Below, piece by piece: positions 47,190-54,984 of a stretch of DNA of 64,000 nucleotides (position 1 is the stretch's first letter; every line of letters begins with the position of its first letter). The position numbers and the translations under genes are program-made. A model generated the notes under the pieces. It made no database searches, was not told the DNA's origin, and worked only from the letters and a program-made list of their open reading frames with translations. Source of the DNA: Emergencia sp. 1XD21-10 (GTDB taxonomy: Bacteria; Bacillota; Clostridia; Peptostreptococcales; Anaerovoracaceae). The stretch is taken from the NCBI RefSeq assembly GCF_009936045.1, contig NZ_QWEQ01000010.1, positions 62,001 to 126,000 of the forward strand, in the 5' to 3' direction.

Positions 47190-47636
47190 ATGGATACAAG
47201 GTATCAAGTTGTTATGAGCCAGGTTATGCTGCCACATCAAGCCAATGTAGCGGGTAATGTACACGGTGGTGAAATTATGAAATTTATGGATACAGCAGCA
47301 GGAGCCTGCGCTATGAAATATGCAAGAAGCAACTGCGTTACAGCTAGAGTGGACGAACTGATTTTCCACCTGCCGATTTTTGTCGGAGCACTAGTAACCT
47401 GCACTGCAACCATTGCATACGTAGGAAACACTTCTATGGACGTTTACGTGCGCGTAGATTCTGAAGACATGGAATCCGGAAATGGTCCAGAAAAAGCTCT
47501 GTGTGCTCATTTTACTATGGTTTCCATGAACAAAGCCGGAAGACCTCAGAAAGTGCCTGCATACATACCGGAAACGGAAGAAGAAAAAATACTTTGGGAA
47601 GAAGCCGCAGCGAAAGTGAAGGCTAGAAAAAGATAA
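47190..47636 (+). CDS. Acyl-CoA thioesterase (hotdog fold)
   Basis: The 148-residue product has the hotdog helix region HQANVAGNVHGGEIMKFMDTAAG and downstream strands VTCTATIAYVGNTSMDVYVR, like YciA/BACH-type acyl-CoA thioesterases. The substrate length is not predictable. AGAGAGG lies before the ATG. It stands between the pur operon terminator and the spoIIIA operon. Confidence 0.88.
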   Translation: MDTRYQVVMSQVMLPHQANVAGNVHGGEIMKFMDTAAGACAMKYARSNCVTARVDELIFHLPIFVGALVTCTATIAYVGNTSMDVYVRVDSEDMESGNGPEKALCAHFTMVSMNKAGRPQKVPAYIPETEEEKILWEEAAAKVKARKR

Positions 47637-47657
47637 AATCTCATACGCAAATTTTAA

Positions 47658-47685
47658 TCATATTTGCCTGTCCTACTCATATAGT
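47658..47685 (+). promoter_or_regulatory. Putative sigma-E promoter for spoIIIAA-AH
   Basis: TCATATT (47658-47664), 13-base spacer and CATATAGT (47678-47685) resemble the sigma-E pattern KMATATT and CATACAnT. The spoIIIA operon is sigma-E controlled in Bacillus. Transcription would begin near 47692. Confidence 0.5.
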
Positions 47686-47709
47686 ATTAGAGAAAGGACA
47701 GGTATTTTT
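47667..47709 (+). terminator. Hairpin with T-run directly before spoIIIAA
   Basis: CCTGTCC (47667-47673) pairs with GGACAGG (47696-47702), then TATTTTTT. It can terminate the thioesterase transcript. A transcript starting at the sigma-E site would lack the left arm, leaving the AAAGGA ribosome site free. Confidence 0.6.
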
Positions 47710-47710
47710 T

Positions 47711-48589
47711 ATGAACCATTTTGAGAAAGTTTTCCAGTGCTTTCCCATAGAAGTCCAGCGGCAGATTGGCGGGCTTGCATCGGAAATACAGGAGGAAATC
47801 AACGAAATTCGAGTGTACCGGGGAAAACCGGTACAGCTTTACGCAGGGAAAAATCAGTACTTGCTGAAGGGCTATATCACCGGCGGACAAATTCACAGTC
47901 TCTTAAATAATCTGATGAAATTTTCCTATTATGCTTACGAAGATGATATCGCAAAAGGCTTCATTACTATTGATGGCGGACATCGGGTGGGTCTTTGCGG
48001 CAAAGCAGTGGTGGAGGATGGGAAGGTTACTCTGATTCGTGATATCAGTTCTCTCAACATTCGTTATTCCAGAGAGATGATAGGCTGCAGCGACAAAATC
48101 ATGCCTTACGTCTTTAATGAACAGGGGAATCTTTGCAATCTGCTCATTGTCTCGCCTCCAGGCTGTGGTAAGACTACATTGCTCCGGGATTTAGCAAGAA
48201 ATATCAGTCTGCAGGGTATTAAGGTCGGTATTTGTGATGAGCGCTCTGAAATTGCTGGTATGTCCGGCGGCATCAGCGCTTATACTTTTGGAAATGCGGT
48301 GGATGTGCTGGATGGCTGTCCAAAGGCATCGGCTATGCAGATGATGGTTCGTGCCATGTCTCCTCAGCTTCTCATTACAGATGAAATCGGAACAAAGGCA
48401 GACGCAGACGCAATCAGAAGCTGCAGCGGAAGCGGTGTAAAGGTAATCTGTTCCATGCACGGAAGCTGCATGGAGGATTTGAAAAAAACAGGAGTTTGGG
48501 AAATTGTTGAAGGGAATTCTTTTGATTACATTATATTTCTCACAGATCAGCCAGTTATCGGAACAGTAAAGGAGATTTGCCATGGTTAA
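47711..48589 (+). CDS. spoIIIAA: Stage III sporulation protein AA (ATPase)
   Basis: The 292-residue product has a Walker A SPPGCGKTTLLRDLAR at about residue 146-161 and a Walker B-like region QLLITDEIG, and resembles secretion ATPases. It powers the SpoIIIA-SpoIIQ channel between mother cell and forespore and acts in the mother cell. The ribosome site is the AAAGGA inside a hairpin arm, 12 bases upstream. It overlaps spoIIIAB by eight bases. Confidence 0.95.
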   Translation: MNHFEKVFQCFPIEVQRQIGGLASEIQEEINEIRVYRGKPVQLYAGKNQYLLKGYITGGQIHSLLNNLMKFSYYAYEDDIAKGFITIDGGHRVGLCGKAVVEDGKVTLIRDISSLNIRYSREMIGCSDKIMPYVFNEQGNLCNLLIVSPPGCGKTTLLRDLARNISLQGIKVGICDERSEIAGMSGGISAYTFGNAVDVLDGCPKASAMQMMVRAMSPQLLITDEIGTKADADAIRSCSGSGVKVICSMHGSCMEDLKKTGVWEIVEGNSFDYIIFLTDQPVIGTVKEICHG

Positions 48590-49097
48590 GATAATTGGAC
48601 TATTTCTGGGCGTCATAGGCTGTGGTGCAATCGGACTGTTAAAAGCACGAGATATCAAAGATCGAAAACAGCTGCTTCTTGAATTCAAAAGCCTGCTTCT
48701 CCACATTTCCACAGAAATCAGCTATTTTAAGGAACCGCTTCCGCAGATTTTTGAGCGTCTGTCGGCGGAAAACGAAGGCGCATGTGGGCTCCTTCTGAGA
48801 AATTGCCTGACCAGCTATTTGACAAGCGGTAGAGACATGGGAGAACTTTGGAAAGATTCGGTGGATTTCGTATATGAAAGTCTTCCTGTTACTGAGCAGG
48901 ATGTAGTACTCATGAAGAAATGCGCAGATTTTCTTGGACAAAGCGATTTCAAGAGGCAGCAGGAGCACTTTCTGCTTTTACACAGGCAGCTTGATGAGCA
49001 GATTGAGGAGGCGCAGAGGTGGATTGATTCTAAAGGGAAAATGTATGAAAGACTGGGTTTTTCGGCAGGTCTTGTAATCGCCATTGCACTGATATAG
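48582..49097 (+). CDS. spoIIIAB: Stage III sporulation protein AB
   Basis: The 171-residue product has an N-terminal membrane segment (LFLGVIGCGAIGLLKARDI), a helical soluble part and a C-terminal hydrophobic helix (GFSAGLVIAIALI), the SpoIIIAB layout reminiscent of type II secretion GspF. It is part of the SpoIIIA complex in the mother-cell membrane. It overlaps spoIIIAA. Confidence 0.92.
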   Translation: MVKIIGLFLGVIGCGAIGLLKARDIKDRKQLLLEFKSLLLHISTEISYFKEPLPQIFERLSAENEGACGLLLRNCLTSYLTSGRDMGELWKDSVDFVYESLPVTEQDVVLMKKCADFLGQSDFKRQQEHFLLLHRQLDEQIEEAQRWIDSKGKMYERLGFSAGLVIAIALI

Positions 49098-49122
49098 ATA
49101 TAAAACAAAGGGGGAAAAGACA

Positions 49123-49317
49123 TTGGAAATCAGTATTATTTTCAAAATTGCAGGTATCGGCATTTGTATAGCGCTGGTGAATCAGATTCTGGTTAAGGCA
49201 GGAAAGGATGAAATGGCAATGATGACAACGCTTGCCGGTGTAATCATTGTGCTGGTAATTATCGTCAAAATGCTGGCAGAATTCTTTGAAACGATGAAAG
49301 TCTTTATGGAATTTTAG
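49123..49317 (+). CDS. spoIIIAC: Stage III sporulation protein AC
   Basis: A 64-residue, two-helix membrane protein (IIFKIAGIGICIALVNQIL, then TLAGVIIVLVIIVKML), the normal size and form of SpoIIIAC. The start is TTG at 49123 with GGGGAAAAG upstream. Its stop overlaps the spoIIIAD start region. Confidence 0.92.
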   Translation: MEISIIFKIAGIGICIALVNQILVKAGKDEMAMMTTLAGVIIVLVIIVKMLAEFFETMKVFMEF

Positions 49318-49319
49318 TG

Positions 49320-49703
49320 ATGGAAATATTAAAAATTGCCATGCTTGCACTCCTTGCAGTGGCACTGATTACACTGGTAAAGAGCTATAAGCCGGAGTTT
49401 GGGATTTACGTGGTCATCGCATGCAGTATTTTGATTCTCTATTTTATGATTGACAGCTTGAAATATGCTGTGGCGTATGTATCGGGGCTGTACGAGAAAC
49501 TGGAATACGGAAAAGGATATTTTCCCATTATTATAAAGGTTCTCGTCATTGCTTACGTTACCGAATTCACTTCGCAGCTTTGCAAAGATGCGGGGGAGAC
49601 ATCGATCGGCGCAAAGGTAGAACTGGCGGGAAAGGTGATTATCTTTTGTGTTGCGATTCCGGTATTTGTGTCGATTATCAGTCTGGTGGAGGAACTGTTA
49701 TAA
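49320..49703 (+). CDS. spoIIIAD: Stage III sporulation protein AD
   Basis: A membrane protein of 127 residues with about four helices (LKIAMLALLAVALITLVKSY onward) and the conserved FTSQLCKDAGE. ATG at 49320 is preferred; a GTG three bases before is in frame. Part of the SpoIIIA channel. Confidence 0.92.
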   Translation: MEILKIAMLALLAVALITLVKSYKPEFGIYVVIACSILILYFMIDSLKYAVAYVSGLYEKLEYGKGYFPIIIKVLVIAYVTEFTSQLCKDAGETSIGAKVELAGKVIIFCVAIPVFVSIISLVEELL

Positions 49704-49706
49704 ACT

Positions 49707-50795
49707 ATGGAATTTGATGAAATTTTAAAGGAACAGATGAAAAAAATCGTCGATGAGAAGCAGACTGACTCGCTTTCTGATTATGCCAGCGGTCTATCCG
49801 GGGGAATTTCTGATTACTTTACGCTGGATAAAATCGTAGACGCAACACTAAATGGGGAGAGCATTTTTAGTTCAGAGGATATGATTTCCAGTTTAAAGGC
49901 GCTGTTTCTCTATGAATTAAAGGCGGCACTGGTGGTGGGTGTGGAAATACTGACCGTCTGCATCGTCATCGGTCTTCTTAAAAATCTATCTGGCTCCTTT
50001 GGAAAAAAAGGTGTCACGGAGATTGCAAGTCTTGTCTGCAGCATCGTCATCATCGGTCTTGCTGTCAGCAATTTTCAGACCATCTACCAGATGACCATTG
50101 ACGCGATTGCAACGATTACATACACGATGGAGCTTTTGCTCCCAGTGCTCATAACCATACTCATTTCCATGGGACAGGTGACGGGTGGAACAATTATGAG
50201 TCCGCTGATATTGACTGCGATTACGATTTTTGAATCGATTCTAAAGAACATCGTGCTGCCGGCACTGTTTCTATCGACGGTACTCAGTTTGCTCAATTGT
50301 TTAACAGAAAAAGATTACGTAAACCATTTATCTAAATTTCTGAGACAGGCGGCGCTCTTTGTGACCGGACTGGTGCTGACGCTAATGTCGGGAATTGTCG
50401 CTGTGCAGGGGCTTATTACACAGACTTCGGACAGCCTGATTATGGGAACGGCAAAGTATTCCTTGGATGCGTTTATTCCCATCGTCGGTGGGTTTACTGC
50501 AGACACTGTGGAGCTTTTTATCAAGTGCATGGGATCAATTAAAGGAATTGTAGGGATTTTTGGAATTCTCCTCATTGTATCCCTTATGCTGATTCCTATA
50601 CTAAAAATCATGGCAATTTCTGTCATATATAAAGTGACGGCGCTGCTGATTGAACCGGTCGCCTCAAAGAAAATTGCCGCAGGGGTTTCAGACATTGGCA
50701 CGTGTCTTGTTACCATGGGCGCTATCGTGTTCTTTGCATCACTTTTGTTTATCATTTTTATTACATCCATTATTCGTCTCGGAGGCAGCATATGA
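49707..50795 (+). CDS. spoIIIAE: Stage III sporulation protein AE
   Basis: The 362-residue polytopic membrane protein has about seven to eight helices and the SpoIIIAE region TKDYVNHLSKF-like (TEKDYVNHLSKFLRQAALFV) and CMGSIKGIVGIFGILL. It is thought to form part of the membrane channel core. It follows spoIIIAD by three bases and overlaps spoIIIAF by four. Confidence 0.93.
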   Translation: MEFDEILKEQMKKIVDEKQTDSLSDYASGLSGGISDYFTLDKIVDATLNGESIFSSEDMISSLKALFLYELKAALVVGVEILTVCIVIGLLKNLSGSFGKKGVTEIASLVCSIVIIGLAVSNFQTIYQMTIDAIATITYTMELLLPVLITILISMGQVTGGTIMSPLILTAITIFESILKNIVLPALFLSTVLSLLNCLTEKDYVNHLSKFLRQAALFVTGLVLTLMSGIVAVQGLITQTSDSLIMGTAKYSLDAFIPIVGGFTADTVELFIKCMGSIKGIVGIFGILLIVSLMLIPILKIMAISVIYKVTALLIEPVASKKIAAGVSDIGTCLVTMGAIVFFASLLFIIFITSIIRLGGSI

Positions 50796-50959
50796 GCGTG
50801 ATTACAGCATGGGTCAAAGACATTTTCATCGTAATTTTAGCGATTACCTTTCTGGAGATTTTGCTGCCAGAAAGTTCCATGGCAAAGTATCTGAAGTTTA
50901 TTTTTTCTATCATCGTACTGGCGACAATTTTATCACCGCTGGCAAGTTTTTTGGAATAA
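50792..50959 (+). CDS. spoIIIAF: Short SpoIIIAF (membrane part only)
   Basis: At the position of spoIIIAF is a gene for only 55 residues: MSVITAWVKDIFIVILAITF then a second helix FIFSIIVLATILSPLASFLE. These are the two N-terminal membrane helices of SpoIIIAF. The soluble C-terminal ring-building domain, which makes the B. subtilis protein about 200 residues long, is missing. The gap to spoIIIAG is only 37 bases, so there is no room for a frameshifted remainder. GGAGG precedes the ATG. Either a lineage-specific short form or a deletion. Confidence 0.8.
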   Translation: MSVITAWVKDIFIVILAITFLEILLPESSMAKYLKFIFSIIVLATILSPLASFLE

Positions 50960-50996
50960 ATAGACAGATAAAAAATATTTTTTAAGAGAGGGTATT

Positions 50997-51362
50997 ATGT
51001 TTGAGAAGCTAAAAATCACAAAAGATACCATAGTCAAGATCATTACGCTTTTGCTTATCGCCTCGGTATTTCTTTTGACTATGAGCGTTTTAACTGATGA
51101 CAACGACAGCAGAAAGCAGGTGACCGATGACGATGGCGCCACAGAAACCATGCTGTGCAGCTTTTTATCGGAAATCAAAGGAGTGGGTGATGTCAATGTG
51201 ATGATGGAGTACGATGAGAATCGTGCGGTAACCGGAGTAATCGTAACTGCCGAGGGTGCGAGTGACCCTGTAGTAAAAAATGATATTGTAAAAGGGGTAG
51301 CAACCTTATTTGATTTGCCGGTTTCCAGCGTAATGGTATTTGAAAAAAGTCAGGAGGATTGA
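50997..51362 (+). CDS. spoIIIAG: Stage III sporulation protein AG
   Basis: The 121-residue product has one N-terminal membrane helix (VKIITLLLIASVFLLTMSVL) and a ring-building domain (LCSFLSEIKGVGDVNVMMEY, DIVKGVATLFDLPVSSVMVF). SpoIIIAG forms the large ring between the two membranes. It is much shorter than the 229 residues of the B. subtilis protein, lacking most of the linker and insert. GAGAGGG lies before the ATG. Confidence 0.88.
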   Translation: MFEKLKITKDTIVKIITLLLIASVFLLTMSVLTDDNDSRKQVTDDDGATETMLCSFLSEIKGVGDVNVMMEYDENRAVTGVIVTAEGASDPVVKNDIVKGVATLFDLPVSSVMVFEKSQED

Positions 51363-51367
51363 GAAAG

Positions 51368-52000
51368 ATGAAAAAGAAATTTAAACTAGATTTAAAAGGA
51401 TTTTTTAATAAGAAAGAAAATGTGGCAGTTGCCGCTTTAGCCTTGGTATTTTGTGCAGGACTTGTTGTGACGGAAGTCAAAGCTAACAATATTCCACTTC
51501 ACGACGGAGATGTTCTTGTGGACAGCCGCAACATTGCGCAGGTTGAGGAGGATTCGAATTCTGAAAGCAGTACTGATGGAGACAGTGAAAAGACTGAAAA
51601 AACTGCAGGGGATGACGTGAATGGTGAAGATGGCGAAGGAGATGCCGCTACAAAGGGCAATACCTTTGCGGAAAAAAGAGCAAAACTAGATCTTGAAAGA
51701 AATGAACTGATTGCAGGCTATGACAGCACCATCAAGAATTCCACTAACGACGCAGAGAAGAATAACGCTGTGGCAAACAAAGAAAAACTGACCAAATATA
51801 TGGAACAGGAAGTTTCTATCGAAAGTCTGATCAGCAGCAAAAATCTGCCGGAATGCCTTGTTATCATCACAGAAAGCACCATCACCGTAACTGTCGATGA
51901 GCAGGAACTGACACAAAACACTGTAGCCAAAATCTGCAATATTGTCATGGCAGAAACAGGCAGAGGTGCCGATAAAATCATTATTCAGAGTAACTACTAA
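51368..52000 (+). CDS. spoIIIAH: Stage III sporulation protein AH
   Basis: The 210-residue product has one membrane helix (VAVAALALVFCAGLVV), an acidic Ser/Glu-rich linker and a C-terminal YscJ/FliF-like ring domain (SLISSKNLPECLVIITESTI onward). SpoIIIAH in the mother-cell membrane binds SpoIIQ of the forespore. The start at 51368 has AGGAGG ten bases upstream; the in-frame TTG at 51359 is too close to that site. A terminator follows. Confidence 0.93.
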   Translation: MKKKFKLDLKGFFNKKENVAVAALALVFCAGLVVTEVKANNIPLHDGDVLVDSRNIAQVEEDSNSESSTDGDSEKTEKTAGDDVNGEDGEGDAATKGNTFAEKRAKLDLERNELIAGYDSTIKNSTNDAEKNNAVANKEKLTKYMEQEVSIESLISSKNLPECLVIITESTITVTVDEQELTQNTVAKICNIVMAETGRGADKIIIQSNY

Positions 52001-52051
52001 AGCATTTTCTAAATAATAGCAAATACTTATATAAATAATATAAATAAAATC

Positions 52052-52083
52052 AAAAAGCCACACCAAGACAATGTGGCTTTTTT
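52052..52083 (+). terminator. Rho-independent terminator of spoIIIA operon
   Basis: AAAAGCCACA pairs with TGTGGCTTTT around a nine-base loop and runs into T6. Confidence 0.88.
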
Positions 52084-52101
52084 ACATAGCTGAATCCATA
52101 A

Positions 52102-52227
52102 GATGTGTTTGAGAGAGGAAGCAAAATCCTTTACAGATGGACCGAAACAAGGTATGATGAAAGTGGAAACCTGACTAGCGATGGGGCGTTTTATATAATA
52201 CATCAGCGGATGTCCAGAGAAATCTGA
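52102..52227 (+). pseudogene. Possible coding remnant, YD-repeat-like
   Basis: The 240-base gap 52084-52325 has a frame open from 52102 to 52227 without start codon. It reads YRWTETRYDESGNLTSDGAF, which resembles an RHS/YD repeat. Only about 41 residues are present, so this is weak evidence of a gene remnant; nothing else was seen in the gap. Confidence 0.25.
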
Positions 52228-52325
52228 AGAATATAATTTGCGCAGGATACTGTAAGACTTGGTGCAATCCTGCATTGCAATGAAACACATACTTTAGAGG
52301 TTTTGGAGAATTTGGATTTATAAAA

Positions 52326-52757
52326 ATGGAAAAACTTAGACGTTACATTCGTATTGAAAAAGCAATTATATTGTGTATACTTACAGCGATTTTCTTGATT
52401 GATCTATGCTGCGTATTTTTCTATGGGATAGACGTCTTAAATATAGTTTTCTTTCTTATAGACATTGGAATGATTATTTTAAATTTCCATCCTGTAACGG
52501 GTAATTTTTGCTGCTGGATTGAGATTCGTGGTGCTGAGATATATTTGCTGAATTTCAAAGGCGAAATACGCAGGTTTTCTGCTGGAGATATTATTAAAGT
52601 TGTATATGGATTTATGTTTTATAGACTATATTTTTGGAAAGACGGAAAACAAGTGATAATCCAATGTCATCCTAGAGTGAAAGTCAGTAAAAACGGAAAA
52701 AAACATAGAGGGATTTGGCTCGAGGATTTTCCGCAGGCAAAGTTTGAGGATAAGTAA
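52326..52757 (+). CDS. Two-helix membrane protein with PH-like domain, unknown
   Basis: The 143-residue product has two membrane helices (AIILCILTAIFLIDLCCVFF and DVLNIVFFLIDIGMIILNF) and a beta-rich C-terminal domain (WIEIRGAEIYLLNFKGEIRR onward), similar in layout to DUF6560 or bacterial PH-domain proteins. Function unknown. It lies alone between the spoIIIA operon and a non-coding region and may be lineage-specific. Confidence 0.6.
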   Translation: MEKLRRYIRIEKAIILCILTAIFLIDLCCVFFYGIDVLNIVFFLIDIGMIILNFHPVTGNFCCWIEIRGAEIYLLNFKGEIRRFSAGDIIKVVYGFMFYRLYFWKDGKQVIIQCHPRVKVSKNGKKHRGIWLEDFPQAKFEDK

Positions 52758-52810
52758 GAAGCAAATCATTTGGGTAGGCAAAAAAGGATTTTAACCTGCC
52801 TTAAGATTTT

Positions 52811-53047
52811 CCTTCAAAAATGTATAAATCTATAGTCAATATCGTTGGTGTAACTTGCATAATCCGCAAGATATGTGAATTTGCATACGGTAATTTTACG
52901 TAAATGGAAAGTTTTATCACTAAAATGGGCTCAATTGACCCGATTATCACAACAAACTTATACATTTTTCTCAGATTCTTAGATTTTCGGTTAAGTTTTA
53001 AAGAATTTCTTATACATTTTTCTAATGTAATTCTCGTATAAGTTAAA
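52811..53047. repeat. Intergenic repeat, copy 2
   Basis: This matches the element at 31491-31750. It has AAAAATGTATAA (52816), ACTTGCATAATCCGCAAGAT (52853), a TTACGTAAATG block, CTTATACATTTTT (52957), a TTCGGTTAAG block and a second CTTATACATTTTT (53009), in the same order and almost the same spacing. The middle has a different hairpin (GGGCTCAATTGACCC). It lies in the 470-base gap before asp23. A further small hairpin (TGCAAACC/GGTTTGTGCA) sits near 53073-53094. Confidence 0.7.
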
Positions 53048-53139
53048 CCCTGCTATTTTCATCTAAAGCTCATGCAAACCAGGTGGTTTGTGCAATCTTA
53101 ATTTCGCAAGTATGCCTGTGGTTTTCTTTCCCCGAAACA

Positions 53140-53168
53140 TTGCGAAGGTCTCTGAATAATGATATAAT
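53140..53168 (+). promoter_or_regulatory. Vegetative promoter for asp23-nusB operon
   Basis: TTGCGA (53140-53145), 17-base spacer and perfect TATAAT (53163-53168), 60 bases before asp23. Confidence 0.65.
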
Positions 53169-53228
53169 GAATGCAGAGATTTATACCGGCGCTGCCGATG
53201 ACAAATTTTGAATGAATAGAGGTTACGT

Positions 53229-53591
53229 ATGCAGGAAGAAAATATTGGCACCGTTAAGATTTCTGACGATGTGATTACAGCTTGTGCGGCCAGCGCCGCT
53301 TTGCAGATTGAAGGCGTATGTCAGCTTGCCGGAGGTTTTACAGATAATCTTTCCATCAATATTTTGGGAAAAGAGCCGGAAGGCAAAGGGATTAAGCTGT
53401 CCCGCGACGAAGAAGGAATTTCTCTGGACGTTTACGTCATCGTAGCGTACAGAGTCAAGATACCTCAGCTTGCCTGGGATATTCAGAGCCATGTCAAGAG
53501 CGAGATTGAATCAGTCACAGGTCTGAAAGTAAAAGAAGTAAACATACATGTACAGGGCGTGAGCCTGCCCGGAGAGGAAGATAAGAACTAG
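53229..53591 (+). CDS. Asp23/Gls24 family protein
   Basis: The 120-residue product has the Asp23 fold signature (GTVKISDDVITACAASAALQ, GISLDVYVIVAYRVKIPQLA, VTGLKVKEVNIHVQGV). The family is linked to cell-envelope stress; B. subtilis YqhY from this gene position is linked to fatty-acid synthesis control. nusB follows without a gap. Confidence 0.92.
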   Translation: MQEENIGTVKISDDVITACAASAALQIEGVCQLAGGFTDNLSINILGKEPEGKGIKLSRDEEGISLDVYVIVAYRVKIPQLAWDIQSHVKSEIESVTGLKVKEVNIHVQGVSLPGEEDKN

Positions 53592-54026
53592 ATGACAAGA
53601 ACAGAAGCCAGAGAATTTATGATGCAGGTTTTTTTTCAGATGGAAGCCTGTGGAGATTTTGATGTAAACAGTAGAACTGATTTCATGAGTCAGGAGAAGA
53701 TCAGAGACCAGAAGGAATACTGCAATGAGCTACATTCGCTGCTATGCAACAAAAAAGACGAAGTTGACGATTTACTTAGAAAGTACAGCACAAAATGGAA
53801 AATCGAAAGAATGCCAAAGACCGACCTTGCGGTGCTGCGTCTTGCAGTATGCGAGATGCGCTATGGTAAAGTTCCTGCGGCAGTATCCATCAATGAGGCT
53901 GTAGACTTAGCGAAAAAATATGGAACCGATGATTCAGGAAAATATGTCAACGGCATTTTGGGAAGAATTGCAGAGGAACTGGCAGCAGAACCTGCTGCAG
54001 TGTCTTACGAGGAAGAACATGCGTAA
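53592..54026 (+). CDS. nusB: Transcription antitermination factor NusB
   Basis: The 144-residue product has the NusB pattern: TRTEAREFMMQVFFQME at the N-terminus, then PKTDLAVLRLAVCEMRYGKV and VSINEAVDLAKKYGTDDSG and FVNGILG-like YVNGILGRIA. It binds boxA of rRNA leaders with NusE. It starts directly after the asp23 stop and overlaps the next gene. Confidence 0.96.
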   Translation: MTRTEAREFMMQVFFQMEACGDFDVNSRTDFMSQEKIRDQKEYCNELHSLLCNKKDEVDDLLRKYSTKWKIERMPKTDLAVLRLAVCEMRYGKVPAAVSINEAVDLAKKYGTDDSGKYVNGILGRIAEELAAEPAAVSYEEEHA

Positions 54027-54984
54027 GCTGTCTCTTGGCATTGACACCAGCAATTATAAGACTTCTGTAGCCCTGACAGACCATAGCGGCGAAATTTTAT
54101 CCAATCTGCAGCAGTATCTGACTGTAAAGAAAGGTGAGCGGGGGCTGAGGCAGTCGGCGGCGCTTTTTCAGCATGTGCAGAATCTGCCGCATCTCCTTGA
54201 AGAAACCTTTGAAACTTTAGCAAAGCTGCGCCGGGAAGAAGAAGCAGAAATTGCCTGCATCAGCGTGTCGGAAAAGCCAAGACCTGTAGATGGCTCCTAT
54301 ATGCCTTGCTTTTTGGCGGGGCTTTCTACAGCAAAATCCATCGCAGCGGCTCTTGGCGTGCCGTGTTATACCTTTTCCCATCAGGAAGGGCATATCGAAG
54401 CAGCGCGCTGGCGTTCGCCGCTTGCAGAGGCGAATCGCTTTATTTCTTTTCATTTTTCCGGCGGCACCACGGAGGCGCTGCTGGTGAGCGAAGATGGAAT
54501 TTCCATCGTAGGTGGTTCAAAGGATTTAGCCTTTGGGCAAGTGCTGGACAGGGTAGGCGTTGCACTGGGCATGGAATTTCCGTGTGGTCAGTCTTTGGAC
54601 GAAATAGCAGTGGCAGCACAGGCTGCCGACGGACAGGTTAAGGATAATTTCCTGCCTAAAATCAAATGTGAAGAAGGATATATCAATCTTTCGGGCATAG
54701 AGACAAGATGCCAGAGAAGCCTTACAGAAACAGCGCCGGAAGTTCTGATTCCTATGTTGTTTCAAAGAATTTCTGAGGCGATTTGTGATATGAGTCTATA
54801 TCTTGTAAACACCTATCAGACGGAAAGCATTCTCTTTGCTGGCGGTGTTTCAGCAAGCAGTCTGATACGAAAAAATTTAGAAACAAAGCTTTCAAAGATG
54901 CAGATTCACTTCGGTGAACCAGCGCTTTGTACCGACAATGCGGCAGGCATTGCGCTCCTTGGAGGAAAGAAACAATGGCTTTAA
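54019..54984 (+). CDS. TsaD/Kae1-related glycoprotease-like protein
   Basis: The 321-residue ASKHA-fold protein has LSLGIDTSNYKTSVALTD at the N-terminus, SHQEGHIEAA in place of the TsaD metal-binding HxxGH, and ILFAGGVSASSLIRKNL. It resembles TsaD (tRNA t6A synthesis) but is divergent and sits between nusB and xseA, where many Clostridia keep such a paralogue. Whether it is catalytic is unknown; true TsaD should be encoded elsewhere. The start at 54019 has GAGGAAG upstream and overlaps nusB. Confidence 0.78.
   Translation: MRKLSLGIDTSNYKTSVALTDHSGEILSNLQQYLTVKKGERGLRQSAALFQHVQNLPHLLEETFETLAKLRREEEAEIACISVSEKPRPVDGSYMPCFLAGLSTAKSIAAALGVPCYTFSHQEGHIEAARWRSPLAEANRFISFHFSGGTTEALLVSEDGISIVGGSKDLAFGQVLDRVGVALGMEFPCGQSLDEIAVAAQAADGQVKDNFLPKIKCEEGYINLSGIETRCQRSLTETAPEVLIPMLFQRISEAICDMSLYLVNTYQTESILFAGGVSASSLIRKNLETKLSKMQIHFGEPALCTDNAAGIALLGGKKQWL

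Noticed and set aside
52027-52290. 87-codon minus-strand ORF after spoIIIAH
   Set aside because: It runs through the spoIIIA terminator and has no ribosome site or family pattern.
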